Under the pieces are notes generated by a model. The model searched no databases. It was given only the letters and a program-made list of their open reading frames with translations, and was not told the origin of the DNA. DNA of 64,000 nucleotides. Origin: Nephrocerus scutellatus (taxonomy: Eukaryota > Arthropoda > Insecta > Diptera > Pipunculidae). The stretch is taken from assembly GCA_947095585.1 (NCBI GenBank), contig OX352761.1, positions 31,525,777-31,589,776 on the forward strand, given 5' to 3'. The translations under genes and the position numbers were made by a program. Shown piece by piece: positions 34,028 through 44,600 of the stretch (position 1 is the stretch's first letter; each line of letters begins with the position of its first letter).

Positions 34028-36422
34028 TTAAAAGTTTTGCATCAACAATTCAACTTGCATCAGTATCAATTCTTTTTTCTCCTCGAAAATCTCTTTAGAC
34101 AAAATATTCCTTTTTTGTTCAAGAAGAGTGTTTTCGCGAATATAATTTTCGATTAATTTTTCGTAGTCTGCATTTTCATCATAAGGTGCAGCGTACGGTG
34201 CATTATTTTTTCCAGTGGTAATTTGTTGTTGTTGGAGTTGTTTTAAACGCAGAATGTCGGATCGTTCCAAACTAATTCGTACCTGTAGTTGGTTTTTCCA
34301 GTTGAGCAGTTCTTGATTCTCAAGCTGCAGGCGTATGAGATTGTAGTAATCTGGGTGCGTTTTCCGAGACATCAGCAATCCGGAATCATGAATATGTAGG
34401 CCATTTAAATTATTGGAGATTTCAGGCGAAATATCTGCGGCAGTCTTCTCGACATGTTCCTCTGAAATCCTCGTTGGCTGTTCTGTAGTTTCCTGTGGTG
34501 CAATCTTTGTTTCTGTTGCTACTGACTCCGTTGATATTACTGTTACGGTTCTGGAGGATTCATCATCTGAACAAGACGACTTTGGCGGCTTAGAGCTGCC
34601 AGTGTTGATTGTATTGATGCCAGGAGCAATAATGCTTGCATCAGTTACGGCTTGCTCATCTGAGCCTTTTTCCTGTTTCTTTTCAAAAATTTTTAACTTT
34701 CGTTTAAGTTGAGTGATGATTCGCTGAACCTCCCAAAGTTGTTCTTCCCGTTTTTTTGATACGAAACCAGCATTCATTTCCGAATGGATTTGTGCCAAAA
34801 GACTCTCCTGTTTGCAAAGCTCAGCCTGTATTTCAACCGGTGTTTCGGGCAGTCTCGGACTCGATGATGTTATTGGTGGCACATATCTAGGAAAAAGTAG
34901 AATATTGAACTTAATTGGATATTTTCACTAATCATATAAAACAGTTACTTTGTGAATAAATTAACAAAAAAAGAAAAGCGTTTCGACATCAGAATAAAAA
35001 TGCTGGTAGTAGATATGTACTGATAAGCGAAGTCAAAAGTCAGCTAAACTTTTCTTATTATCCAAAAAAAAAATTGGTTTCTAGTTTATACTACTAGTAT
35101 GTACATATACATAAAGATATAAATTTTAAGCAAACAAACGATAAAAGATAGCACAAATGTGAAATCTTGCATCGTTTTATCTTACTTTAGTAACTTAACA
35201 TCGGCGAAAAGATTAGGACAGTGACAGAGCAGTACAACAAGCAATCTATGAGACATCTGCAGCGGTGGACTTAAAAGCATTGCCAAAGATTGAGCATTCA
35301 TTTTGTTGCATTTTTCTTTTTGAATAACTGAGTCGAAATGCAGAAGAATCCAGGAGAGTAAGGTCCTATTGCAACTAGGTAACTGCTGTAGTAGTTTTTT
35401 CAATTCTTGTTCTTGTTTCGTGACTTGTGGATGAGAAGCCACTTCTTCAAAACGTGCAATTAAATCTGTTGTTAAAATCGGCTCTGGAAGTTCTCTGTGA
35501 AAATTAAAATAAATTACACACACCAAAAATTTATTAATCAACCAGTGATTTGTACTCACTTTAAAAATAATTTTAACAAACCACAAGCTGTTGGAAGGTC
35601 AATATCTTTTACAGCTTCAGATTCTCGGTTATTATACAAACGTTTTAGATGCTGCAAGCGCGATTTGACCGGTTCCACCTTAAATATTTGCTCACTACGA
35701 ATGCCTTGGAATTGCAGGAATTCGATACAATCCCGTACTACCAGCGGTAGGTCGATCCCATCGTGACATCGACTGCGTTCAGTAGCCAGGCTCACGGAAA
35801 CTCCAAACACAGGTTGGACATCGCCAAGTTCGAGAACTTCTTCTGAGACACTTGTCTGTTTACATTTTTTGTCCTTTTTATCCTTTTCTTTTTCTTTAGA
35901 TTTATCTTTTTTGTCCTTATCTTTTTTCTCTCTATCTTTCTTCTTATCTTTTTCTTTCATATCTTTGGATTCGTCTTTTTCTTTCGAATCCTTGTCCCGG
36001 GACTTTTCGCGTTTTTCCTTGCTTTTAGATGAGGAAAACTTGAATGCCTTCGACTTTTTCGTGGATTTTGATGGACTTCTATATAGATACAGAAAGATTT
36101 ATAAAATTGTAGATCTCGTTTGAGGAATAGCATTACTCACTTAGGGTCCAGCTCCTCCTCCGGGGAACTCTCACCCTCCAGTGCAGCATAGCCACGATCT
36201 TTTTTATCTTTTTTATCTTTTCGTCTTCCAATAAGAAGATCCTTCTTGCTTAGTTTTTCGTGATCGCCCTCGCTGTCTGAATGGAATTTTATAACTTTAC
36301 GCTGTTTAAACTAAACGAAATGTATACTTACAATCGCTTTCTTCTTTTTTCTTAGTCGCTCCTGTTTCAGAGGCGTACAACCCGGGAAAGTCCTTCTCAA
36401 CGTCCGGACTATCGAAATCCAT
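34028..36422 (-). CDS. Rlip: RalA-binding protein 1 (Rlip), RhoGAP and Ral-effector domains, five exons
   Basis: Minus-strand exons 36332-36422, 36141-36276, 35560-36078, 35186-35494 and 34028-34886 join in phase to 637 residues (human RALBP1 is 655). The N-terminus MDFDSPDVEKDFPGLYASET and the motif LSKKDLLIGRRKDKKDKKD are conserved. A long K/D/E-rich stretch comes next. The RhoGAP domain (about residues 178-345) includes LPLVVRDCIEFLQ, LKELPEPIL and NAQSLAMLLSP. A coiled-coil Ral-binding region follows (EEQLWEVQRIITQLKRKL). Family knowledge: it is a Ral effector acting on Rac/Cdc42 and on endocytosis. The usual RhoGAP arginine-finger position reads IFKVEP, with lysine (codon 35679-35681). 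Confidence 0.95.
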
Positions 36423-36817
36423 TTTGCCAGAATTACTTTTTACAAAAGCACGACAAAAATTCAATAGGATTTTCCAAACATGCAGTAGATGACAATAAAT
36501 TAACTGATTTGCATCGGGAAGAAAACGAAACGAAATCAGTGGTAACGAACCTATGTTACGCGAAATTAGTTTTAGTTTAAGAAGAAAATTAAACAAAAAA
36601 TTTTAAAGCTAATTGTCTTTTCAGCTTTAAGCATGAATTATAATGGACATTTGCCAGCATGAGCACGCATAGACGATTTCGCGAATGCACAGAAAGTGTA
36701 TTTTGTGGTTATATTAGAGTTAAGTTGCGGTTCATTAAGTTTTCGTTTACTTTCGTGTGCGTGTGCTAGCATGAGCACACATAGGCGATTTTGCGAATGC
36801 AGAGAAAGTGTATTATG
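36423..36817. repeat. RalBP1 leader and tandem repeat of about 120 bp
   Basis: Beyond the RalBP1 start region, a unit beginning AGCATGAGCACGCATAGACG (about 36657) and containing GCGGTTCATTAAGTTTTCGT is repeated from about 36770 (AGCATGAGCACACATAGGCG). The second unit is broken at 36817 by MITE family C copies and resumes at 37344 with the same GCGGTTCATTAAGTTTTCGT motif. Confidence 0.65.
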
Positions 36818-37350
36818 CAAAACCTTCTCTATAGAAAGCCCAACTCTACGCATACTAATGCTGTAAAGCATACCAAATGCATGTGTGTTTGTGGGATGTG
36901 AATACAGTGTACAAAAAATAAGTAGTCGCAAAGAGCGAGAAACGTAAGATGTGGTAGTGGGAAACAGAAAAATTTTATATGGATTTTGCTCTTTAGTTTA
37001 TTACTAATACAATAACGTTTGGTGTAAATCTAAGCATGTATCTGTGTACGATCGGAACAGTTGGGCTTCCTATAGAGAAGGTTTTGATAGAAAGCCCAAC
37101 TCTACGCATACTAATGCTGTAAACCAATCCCAAACGCGTCTGTGTTTTTGGAATGTGAATACAGTGTACAAAAAATAAGTAGTCGCAAAGAGCGAGAAAC
37201 GTAAGATGTGGTAGTGGGAAACAGAAAAATTTTATATGGATTTTGCTCTTTAATTGAATACTAATACAAATACGTTTGGTCTAAATCTTAACATGTATCT
37301 GTGTACGATCGGAGCAGTTGGACTTTCTATAGGGAAGGTTTTGTATTATG
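36811..37350. mobile_element. Head-to-tail dimer of MITE family C within one target duplication
   Basis: Copy 3 (36818-37086) and copy 4 (37087-37343) abut and share the junction repeat GAAGGTTTTGATAGAAAGCC, in which the left end of copy 4 lacks its outer bases. The pair, not each copy, is flanked by the direct repeat TATTATG (36811-36817 and 37344-37350), or GTATTATG if the last G is counted. So the dimer went in as one unit or was formed by later duplication. Both have the CGATCGGAACAG / CATACTAATGCTGTAAA interior of the family. Confidence 0.8.
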
Positions 37351-38018
37351 TGGTTATAAAACAGTTCAGCCTTCAGTTCTGACTGCGGTTCATTAAGTTT
37401 TCGTTTACTTTCGTGTGCGAGCGATTTAGGTTGCTCTTTTCACGTGTAAACATGACATTTGTCTTTTGGATACGAAAAGAGAGGCAAATGCTAATGCAGG
37501 CAAAATTTCGTATAAACATTTGTTGTAATATGCCAAACATGAGTAGCGTTGTCGTTGACATTTGACACTAGTACATGTCCATGCATGTCTATTATAATCG
37601 ACACTTTAAGCTTTACGTTTTTTTACTTGCCAGGTCTCCATTAGAAAAACTATACCAGTAATGCACATATCTCATACCATACTTAGTTTTTCGTGAATTT
37701 TTGTCGTTTAAACTCTAAGCAAATAAATTTTTGGCTGTTATAACAATGGCCAGGCGTCATGACTCGACGAAATGCATTTGTAGGAAATGGACGTGCAAAT
37801 TTAAATATATCTCTTTTCCACGAGTGGTTAAACCTAGGTTAAAAATCTTGGAAACAGGGTTGAATTGAGTTTTCGTTAAACTCAGTTTGAACTTAATAAA
37901 AATGCCTAGGTTAAGTAGAGTTGAAATTCAAAATTGCGATTTTTATTAATTTTTAATATTTTGTCAAAATGTTTTCATGGAAACATAGTAATGTATACTT
38001 CCCAAATTTTTGTCGAGC
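37351..38018. other. Spacer after the tandem repeat
   Basis: The first 90 bp complete the second tandem-repeat unit. The rest has no gene. AACCTAGGTTAA and AATGCCTAGGTTAAG motifs occur at about 37830 and 37900, in the style of short palindromic remnants. Confidence 0.35.
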
Positions 38019-38840
38019 CAGGAGGCCGATTGTGTATCTGTCGTATTTCGACTTTTGACTTACGACAACTCGAAATCCTCAAAGTCGTAATTTCGACATA
38101 TCGCTATTATGTAAGCATGTAGGACAACATTTTTTTCGAACTAAAACTTTTGCCTGATAGGGCCATTTCGAATTTATATTTTGTTGTTGTTTTTATTTGT
38201 TTCCTTTTTTTTTAGGAACGGGTTTTGTAACGGTATTATTTAAGCATTTATACTTTCGAATGACGTCATATTTATCGAGATTTCGACTAAACGCGATTAT
38301 TGAGTCATACGACTAGTCGTAATTTCACTGAATTGTTGTTGTTTCAGTCCAACAACTATTTGGAGTTCTACTGGGAAATAAATGTAATTAAAATGAATAT
38401 TTTTGTTTGAAATCTAACGTGTGATTAACTTTTAAGTAATAATTTTATATTTTTTTAATGTTATTTATTAGTTTATTACTAAAATAAAACAAAATATTTA
38501 AAATTTTTAATCTGTTGATGAATGTACATTTGAAAGACGCGAACAGCGCCAATCTTTTGGTGTTTTTTAAGTAACTACGTACTTGTAATTTTCTAAAAAC
38601 AAATTTTGTTGCTAGAATATTAATAAAATAAATAGTTTTATACCAGGATTATAAAAAATTTACAGTTTCACAAGCCAAGCGGCAATTTTATTTTGTCGTT
38701 TCGAACAAAAAAAAGTGAAAAAATAAATGAAAAACAAAGTATAAATTCGAAATGGTCAATAGTTTTAGTTCAACAAAATTTTTGTCGTACTTGTCGTCAG
38801 TCGAAAGTCGAAATATGACAGATACATAATCGGCCCCCTG
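38019..38840. mobile_element. 822-bp DNA-element candidate with about 45-bp inverted ends
   Basis: The left end CAGGAGGCCGATTGTGTATC and the right end ending GATACATAATCGGCCCCCTG are imperfect inverted repeats. They continue with CTGTC(G/A)TATTTCGACTTT and more CGACAA/TTGTCG motifs. The interior is AT-rich and non-coding. No clear target-site duplication was found at these borders, so the superfamily is open. Confidence 0.6.
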
Positions 38841-39800
38841 ATCATATAAAAAATTTATCTGATATCTCGGAACTCAGATTGATCCGATTTCTCCCACACA
38901 AAAGAAAACACGGTCAATGTGTGATAAGTGTGTGGTAATTAGGGGCGAAATAGATCTAACCAAATCTGTTTAACCTTATCACATATCACTCAAAAGATTG
39001 AAAAGACCGAGTCGAAACGAAACATATATTTTTTCGTGCAATAGCAAAAAATCAATTAAAAAATATGTTTGTAATATAAAAGCCTTTTTTGTTTTAGCGT
39101 TTCTACGGTATCCGTAAAAACGGTATTTTTGCCCCACCATAATTGTTCGCATAATATGGTATCGGCCAGCATATGGTATGGGGTAAGCATAATTAGATAA
39201 AGTTGCATATAAACACAATATAAATTGATTGCAATTCAGCTAGAATTGAGCCAGGCCCTTAAGAATAGCATGGCTGTGTAGACCGTCGGATTTCCCCTCT
39301 AACAGATATTGATATGTTCGGAGATTTACCCCTCTTTTCATTAATTTCAAAACAACGTATGCAACAAAATAATGTAAGCAAAAAATTCTCAGCTTTCGTG
39401 TTCGTTTTTTCGAGAAAAAATCGAGCGCAGATTTCTAAAACAAACAAAAAATACGGCATTAAAAAAATGTTAAACGATTTCAATTTTTCAATTGAGACAG
39501 CTCTGTAAAAAGTAAAATAGTTTTAATTTTACTGCTGGGTAATAATTGGTCACATGGTCGCTATAAAGTGCTGTTATTTAACTTCGTAATTCAAGTTCAG
39601 AAATATTTTGACAATTAAAATATTGGTTAGATGCCAAAGCAGATAGCAGAGTGCTGCTAAGCTGCCACTGCTTATGCCAGGGATTTGTCAGTTGTTTGCG
39701 ATTGTTTGTGTTTTGTTATTTTTCTCTATAAAAAATTATATTCTTTTAGTGTTTGCGGATTGTTTTCATTTAATTAATTCGATTACTTTTTTTTATAATA
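38841..39800. repeat. Spacer with a copy of dispersed repeat G
   Basis: From about 39278 to 39450 the sequence (GGATTTCCCCTCTAACAGAT, GAGATTTACCCCTCTTTTCA, GTGTTCGTTTTTTCGAGAAA, GCGCAGATTTCTAAAACAAA) matches copies at about 46640-46728, 56020-56175 and 60836-61000. No gene is supported; short ORFs within it derive from the repeat. The 300 bp before 39801 should contain the COMMD2 promoter. Confidence 0.5.
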
Positions 39801-40466
39801 ATGTCATCTTTTTATTTAAAAAAAGACCAAAAAGAACATCTTATGTTGCTCCGCGAGATCCCTCACGAAGATGTGGTGGATTTGTGTAAGTCCGCATTTG
39901 AATACCTTATCAGTGGTCCAAATGAAACAAAATACGAAATTCTTGCCAAGAAATATACTTCTTCGGCGGATAAAATACAAACAAGCGTAGAAGCATTGAT
40001 TTCACTTCTAATTGATGCTACAAAACTAAATGCAACTGAAGCAGATTTTGAAAATTTGAAGAAAGACGGATTCTCCTCTGAAGTATTATCGATTTTGATG
40101 CAATTTGTTTCTAGTAAGCGGTCATTTATCGAGGGATCCATAAAGACAGCTAACATTAAGGCATACCGTCTTATCAATCTTGAATGGAGGCTGGAAGTCC
40201 GAATAGCATCAAGGTGCTTACTATACCAGACGACAGTTATAGTTACAATGAAACTCAGCCTGCACACAGAACCGAAGAGCGAAAATCGTGACCTTATTAA
40301 TTTCGACAAAAATGAACCAATCCACCCAGACGAAGCAGCTAATAGACGGGATATGATTGTCCAGACAGACGTTAATAATCTTGTTCATATCATCGACGTA
40401 TTAGAGCAGGCATTGCTTGAGTCTAGGACTCGACGGATTCGGAACATTGTGGAGGCCATCCATTAA
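39801..40466 (+). CDS. COMMD2: COMMD2, COMM-domain protein
   Basis: A single-exon frame of 221 residues starts at ATG 39801 (MSSFYLKKDQKEHLMLLREI). The N-terminal helical part includes YEILAKKYTSSADKIQTSVE. The COMM domain begins near residue 125 with LINLEWRLEVRIASRCL, the conserved tryptophan region, and ends with DVNNLVHIIDVLEQALLESR. An insertion of about 20 acidic residues (SENRDLINFDKNEP) lies within the COMM domain relative to the human protein (199 residues). Family knowledge: COMMD proteins form the decameric ring of the Commander complex, which recycles endosomal cargo. AATAAA lies at 40522-40527. The gene faces RPF2 tail to tail. Confidence 0.92.
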   Translation: MSSFYLKKDQKEHLMLLREIPHEDVVDLCKSAFEYLISGPNETKYEILAKKYTSSADKIQTSVEALISLLIDATKLNATEADFENLKKDGFSSEVLSILMQFVSSKRSFIEGSIKTANIKAYRLINLEWRLEVRIASRCLLYQTTVIVTMKLSLHTEPKSENRDLINFDKNEPIHPDEAANRRDMIVQTDVNNLVHIIDVLEQALLESRTRRIRNIVEAIH

Positions 40467-40581
40467 GCAATCCATTCGTTAAGCTTGGACTATTTTTTAT
40501 TTTAAAAAACTACCGTGATATAATAAAAGTAAATTTGAAACTGAATAACATTTAAACTTATTCTTTCCTTAATAATAACAG

Positions 40582-41637
40582 CTACTCTGAAGCCGTTACT
40601 GCGAGTGCAGCCGCTTTAAGAGCAGCTTTCTTTTTTTGCCGTCCTGCCTTTCGTTCCTCCGGTGTCTTCTTAAGAGCACTGACACGTCTAGTTTGCAGCT
40701 TTGTTATATTCTGCTTTCCTAAATGTACGCGACCGTGTGTATTTCCAAGACCGTCGTATGACAAATTCTTCTTTTTCGAAACTCTTAGTGTTTTCGGCTG
40801 TTTTCTTGCTTGCTTGTAAAGGTCTTCAGAAGCGATTTTTGTGCGCCTTATTGAGAACTCCGCTGAAGGTCCGATTTCAGTCAGTTCTACGCGTGGTGTC
40901 TTTTGTCCAGATTTTTTTAGAAGAATTTTATACGAACGTACTAATATAGTCAAGTCCTCAGTGCATGTAAAGCTCATGACATGTTCAATTCCTTGCAATC
41001 TAATGGCGTCGACTTTATCTTTTTGAAATGTGTCAATCAGCAAATTGCGCATGCGTCTCAACTCTTCGGTTTGATTCCATTTAGGCCCGTTGAAGATCAG
41101 ACATGGCTTTACACATGCTCCTATTTTGTCATTTTTAAAGTCTGACATGGAGGTGTACTTTTTTATGCCTAATTCGACCATATCGAGAACCTCATTCTCA
41201 AAGATACGTCCAAGTATCAGGTTATCTGGCCTTTTTTTTGATGTTGATCCAAATGCGAAAAGTGCGCAATCATTCTTCATAGTTAAACTAGAAAATTAAC
41301 AAATTAAATATGCGTTTTAAATGGGTTTCAACAATTCAACTTACAATTCCAATGAAGTGGGATCATCAAATGGAGTAATATCGTTTTTTCGGTTCAACAC
41401 TTTTACCAAAGGCTTCTTCAATTGCTGTATATCTTTCATGGCCGACTTAACGTGGCCCGTGCATTTCCGCCCGTCAACAAACAACATGTTCCTTGTTGAC
41501 TCAATAAGTTGAGGCTCCCTGGCCAGAAGAACCTTTTTACCTTTACGGGTTTTTGGTTTCCTAGACAAGTTTTTTTTAATACAAATAATACTTTAAACAA
41601 ATTTTTTATCGCTATACCTTATCCTCATTAAAGACAT
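40582..41637 (-). CDS. RPF2: RPF2, ribosome production factor 2 (Brix domain), three exons
   Basis: Minus-strand exons 41618-41637, 41345-41560 and 40582-41287 join in phase to 313 residues (human 306). The N-terminus MSLMRIRKPKTRKGKKVLLA is strongly conserved and depends on the tiny first exon. The Brix domain includes MLFVDGRKCTGHVKSAMKD, SKKRPDNLILGRIFENEVLD and GIEHVMSFT. The tail is lysine-rich. Family knowledge: Rpf2 with Rrs1 loads 5S RNP (5S rRNA, RPL5, RPL11) into pre-60S particles in the nucleolus. AATAAA on this strand is at 40496-40501, only 30 nt beyond the COMMD2 stop, so the two 3' ends probably overlap. Confidence 0.95.
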
Positions 41638-42826
41638 TTTTTGTTAGTTTATTTTAATGTATTTATTTATTAATAAATACAATTTGTTGAAGCAGCCGAA
41701 ATCGCTCACACGTGTTAAGTTCTATTCCACTATTCTGTTTTTTCTTTCAAGTTACTTTTTGTTAAATGTCATGATGGAGGAAAACTGTTCGCTTTAACAA
41801 AATTTATTTAGCTGTGTTTTATATGGAATCCGAATTCGAATGTCAAAACCAGCCAAACAGCAGGTTTTCAATTTCCGAAGAAGGAAACGACCCCTTTAGG
41901 TGGGAGAGGCATCCAAAGTTTTGAGTTTTTTTTCTTCAGAAAAATGCATTTTTCCAAGTACTTTGAAGGAGGTTTTGGGGTTAATTGGTACGAAATGATA
42001 GGTAATAAAAATACATTTCATTTAAAAAAAATCACCATCACCTCCCCCTTTGACAGAGTTAGAGTTCAAAAACTGACTTTTTATAAAAAGTCAAAGAGAG
42101 AGGGGGGGTGTTGATAAGTGGCGGAGTAAATATTGGTGTCAAATGAAATGTAAAAACTAACTCTACGAAGCCGTACTGTTTTTATGGGCGTGGTCAAAGT
42201 TTAACGGAAGCTAGATTAATTCAAACTCCAATTATATGGTTTTCGAAATTTTGGCTTTCGAACACACCTCCCATGAAAGCTCCAAATGAACAGATTTTGG
42301 AAATCGCCATCTTGTTTAGGTGGGAGGGGCATCCAAAGTTTCAAGTTTTTTTTTTCAGAAAATTGAATTTTTCTAAGTTATTTGAAGGAGCTTTGGTCAA
42401 TTGGTAATCGTAAACCGTAAACCGTATACTGGAGTTTAGCCCAAAATTTTTTCTGTCAAAACCAAAATAGATATAATCTTAAAGGGTGCTCTCTCAAAGA
42501 AAAACTTAATACTTAAGACTTACAAATTTGTATAGATTAGGGTTTGACAAAAAAAAATGTCTGCTCGTTATATTGGTAGATCTTAGGTACTTAAGTTTAC
42601 AAAGTTTTGAAGTAATACAGAAAAAAATTCGCAACATTTCGAAACGGATGTCGAATATTTGATTTTGTTTTTGTTAACACTTCAATATAATAACAATGAA
42701 GTTTGTCACAATTTAAAACTTTTCTGTCAGAACTTAAAACTTATGGTTTCATTGTGCGAGCTCTCTATGGTTGTAGTTTTAAATGTTAAGTCTTAAGTTT
42801 TCCATTGTGAGAGCTTGGTAAGGCTA
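41638..42826. repeat. Spacer with MITE B fragment and reverse copy of the 24-kb repeat
   Basis: 41817-41885 is a truncated, reversed copy of MITE family B (GAATTCGAATGTCAAAACCA, AACAGCAGGTTTTC). 41890-42400 carries repeat units with TAGGTGGGAGAGGCATCCAA / TAGGTGGGAGGGGCATCCAA twice and TGGGCGTGGTCAAAGTTT, related in reverse to the sequence at 24.2-24.6 kb. From 42420 to 42826 there are several ACTTAAGTCTTAAG-type motifs. No gene is supported. Confidence 0.5.
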
Positions 42827-43138
42827 AAGCCGGAACTATAATGCAATTTCGTCTCTTTACGCTAGTGTCAAAACCCGACGATGAACTGAGCGAATACAAA
42901 GAAAATGTATGCTGCGCCCATAATAGAGTTCGCAATAGATTCGTTACTTTGGCAATCGATTAGATGTGCGCTGGCGAGCGCATTATCTTAAGAAAACTTG
43001 ACAGTTGTCATATGTTATTTCATTGTCATTGACAAAATTACATTATGGTCGGATGAGAAACTTTAGAAACTTTGGAAAGCATTTCGTTGGATTTTGACTT
43101 TAACGAAAGGTGGCGAAATTGCATTATAGTTGAGCCTT
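42827..43138 (-). mobile_element. MITE family F, copy 1 (312 bp)
   Basis: The ends AAGCCGGAACTATAATGCAA and TTGCATTATAGTTGAGCCTT are inverted, with the shared core AACTATAATGCAATTTCG. In reverse complement it matches 49772-50083 over all 312 bp with only three differences by eye. It has no coding potential. Confidence 0.85.
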
Positions 43139-43415
43139 AAGTTTTTCCTCGGTAAATATGTCATTAGGTGGTCTCTTCTAACTGGTTACGAAACTGTTCC
43201 CACGCTGTGAACAAACGTCTGGCAAGTGTCAATCCCGACATGACTACGACAGCAGACAGCTAAATTATCCTGACATTTACGTCAATGACAACCCTTGTAC
43301 ATTGTACAGACCTACAAAAGCTAAAAGACTGAAAATTTAATGAAGAAGCAAGAATATACGTTTCAAGTAGAATATCTACACACTGCATAAAACAGTATTT
43401 AAAAAACAGCTTAGG
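43139..43415. other. FTSJ1 upstream region
   Basis: No gene or repeat is recognised. It should contain the promoter and leader of the methyltransferase gene that starts at 43416. Confidence 0.4.
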
Positions 43416-44513
43416 ATGGGCAAAACATCCAAAGATAAACGTGATATATATTACCGATTGGCCAAAGAAGAGGGATGGCGAGCCAGAAGCGCATTTAAAC
43501 TTTTACAAATTGATGAACAGTTTCATATTTTGAAAGGTATAGGTGATGACTAGATATTTGTTAAGGTAGTAATTATATGGCATTTAAACATTATCCGCAG
43601 ATGTTACTCGTGCAGTTGATCTATGTGCCGCACCTGGAAGTTGGAGTCAAGTCCTATCAAAACGTCTTTATGAAAATCGTACATCCGATGAAGTTAAAAT
43701 TATAGCAGTTGACCTTCAGGCAATGGCACCTCTTCCAGGAGTGATGCAGCTTCAAGGTGATATTACCAAATTGAGCACTGCCAATGCTATCATTGAACAC
43801 TTTGGCGAGCAAAAAGCTCAGCTTGTAGTCTGTGATGGGGCTCCCGATGTTACCGGGCTGCATGATATCGACGAATACATTCAGTCACAATTGCTTCTCG
43901 CAGCGTTGAGCATTACGACACATGTTCTGATGCCTGGTGGCAATTTTATTGCAAAAATCTTTCGTGGTAAAGATACGAGCCTATTATACTCCCAACTAAG
44001 AATATTTTTTCAAAAAGTTTCAATCGCAAAACCGGCCAGCTCTCGAAACTCCAGTATAGAGGCGTTTGTTGTGTGCCAAAACTATCAATCTCCTGAAGGC
44101 TACATTCCTCAAATGATTAATCCGATGATTGATGATGTGGAATTAATTGTCGAAGCAACGGATTCGCCTGTAAATAAGCAGATTATTCCATTTGTTGTTT
44201 GCGGCGATTTGCGTGGCTTTGATTCGGATATGTCTTACAACTTGAATGTGAGTTAATATTCTTAATGAAATATGGGTATAAAAGTACTAGTTTTTTATTT
44301 CTTCAGCTGGATGAGGAAAGCACATACACGTATAGGGAAGTCGTTCAGAAGCCAATTTCTCCGGCATATAAAGATATTTTGGATAAATTAAAATCGTGTT
44401 CAATAAAGCATTCTGCTATTACAGTTAATCATGAAAAAGATCCCAGCACGCAGGAAAAATGCAGTTTTGACGAAGAGGCGACGGAGCCAGAACATATAAT
44501 AACAGAAGATTAA
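43416..44513 (+). CDS. FTSJ1: FTSJ1/Trm7-type tRNA 2'-O-methyltransferase, three exons
   Basis: Exons 43416-43536, 43601-44247 and 44307-44513 join in phase to 324 residues (human FTSJ1 329). The N-terminus [20 protein letters not shown] is almost invariant. The SAM-binding motif is [15 protein letters not shown]. The K-D-K-E catalytic tetrad is visible in [29 protein letters not shown] and SSIEAFVVC. Family knowledge: these enzymes methylate positions 32 and/or 34 of the tRNA anticodon loop. Drosophila has two paralogues specialised for 32 and 34, and which one this is cannot be settled here. ATTAAA at 44562-44567 may be its poly(A) signal. It converges on the mTERF5-like gene 87 bp away. 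Confidence 0.94.
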
Positions 44514-44600
44514 TTTTACGGGCATTTATTTATATACTTGATCTTTGACTTTATATATGATATTAAATTCATGATTTACAATATTTTTACCCAGTTAAAT

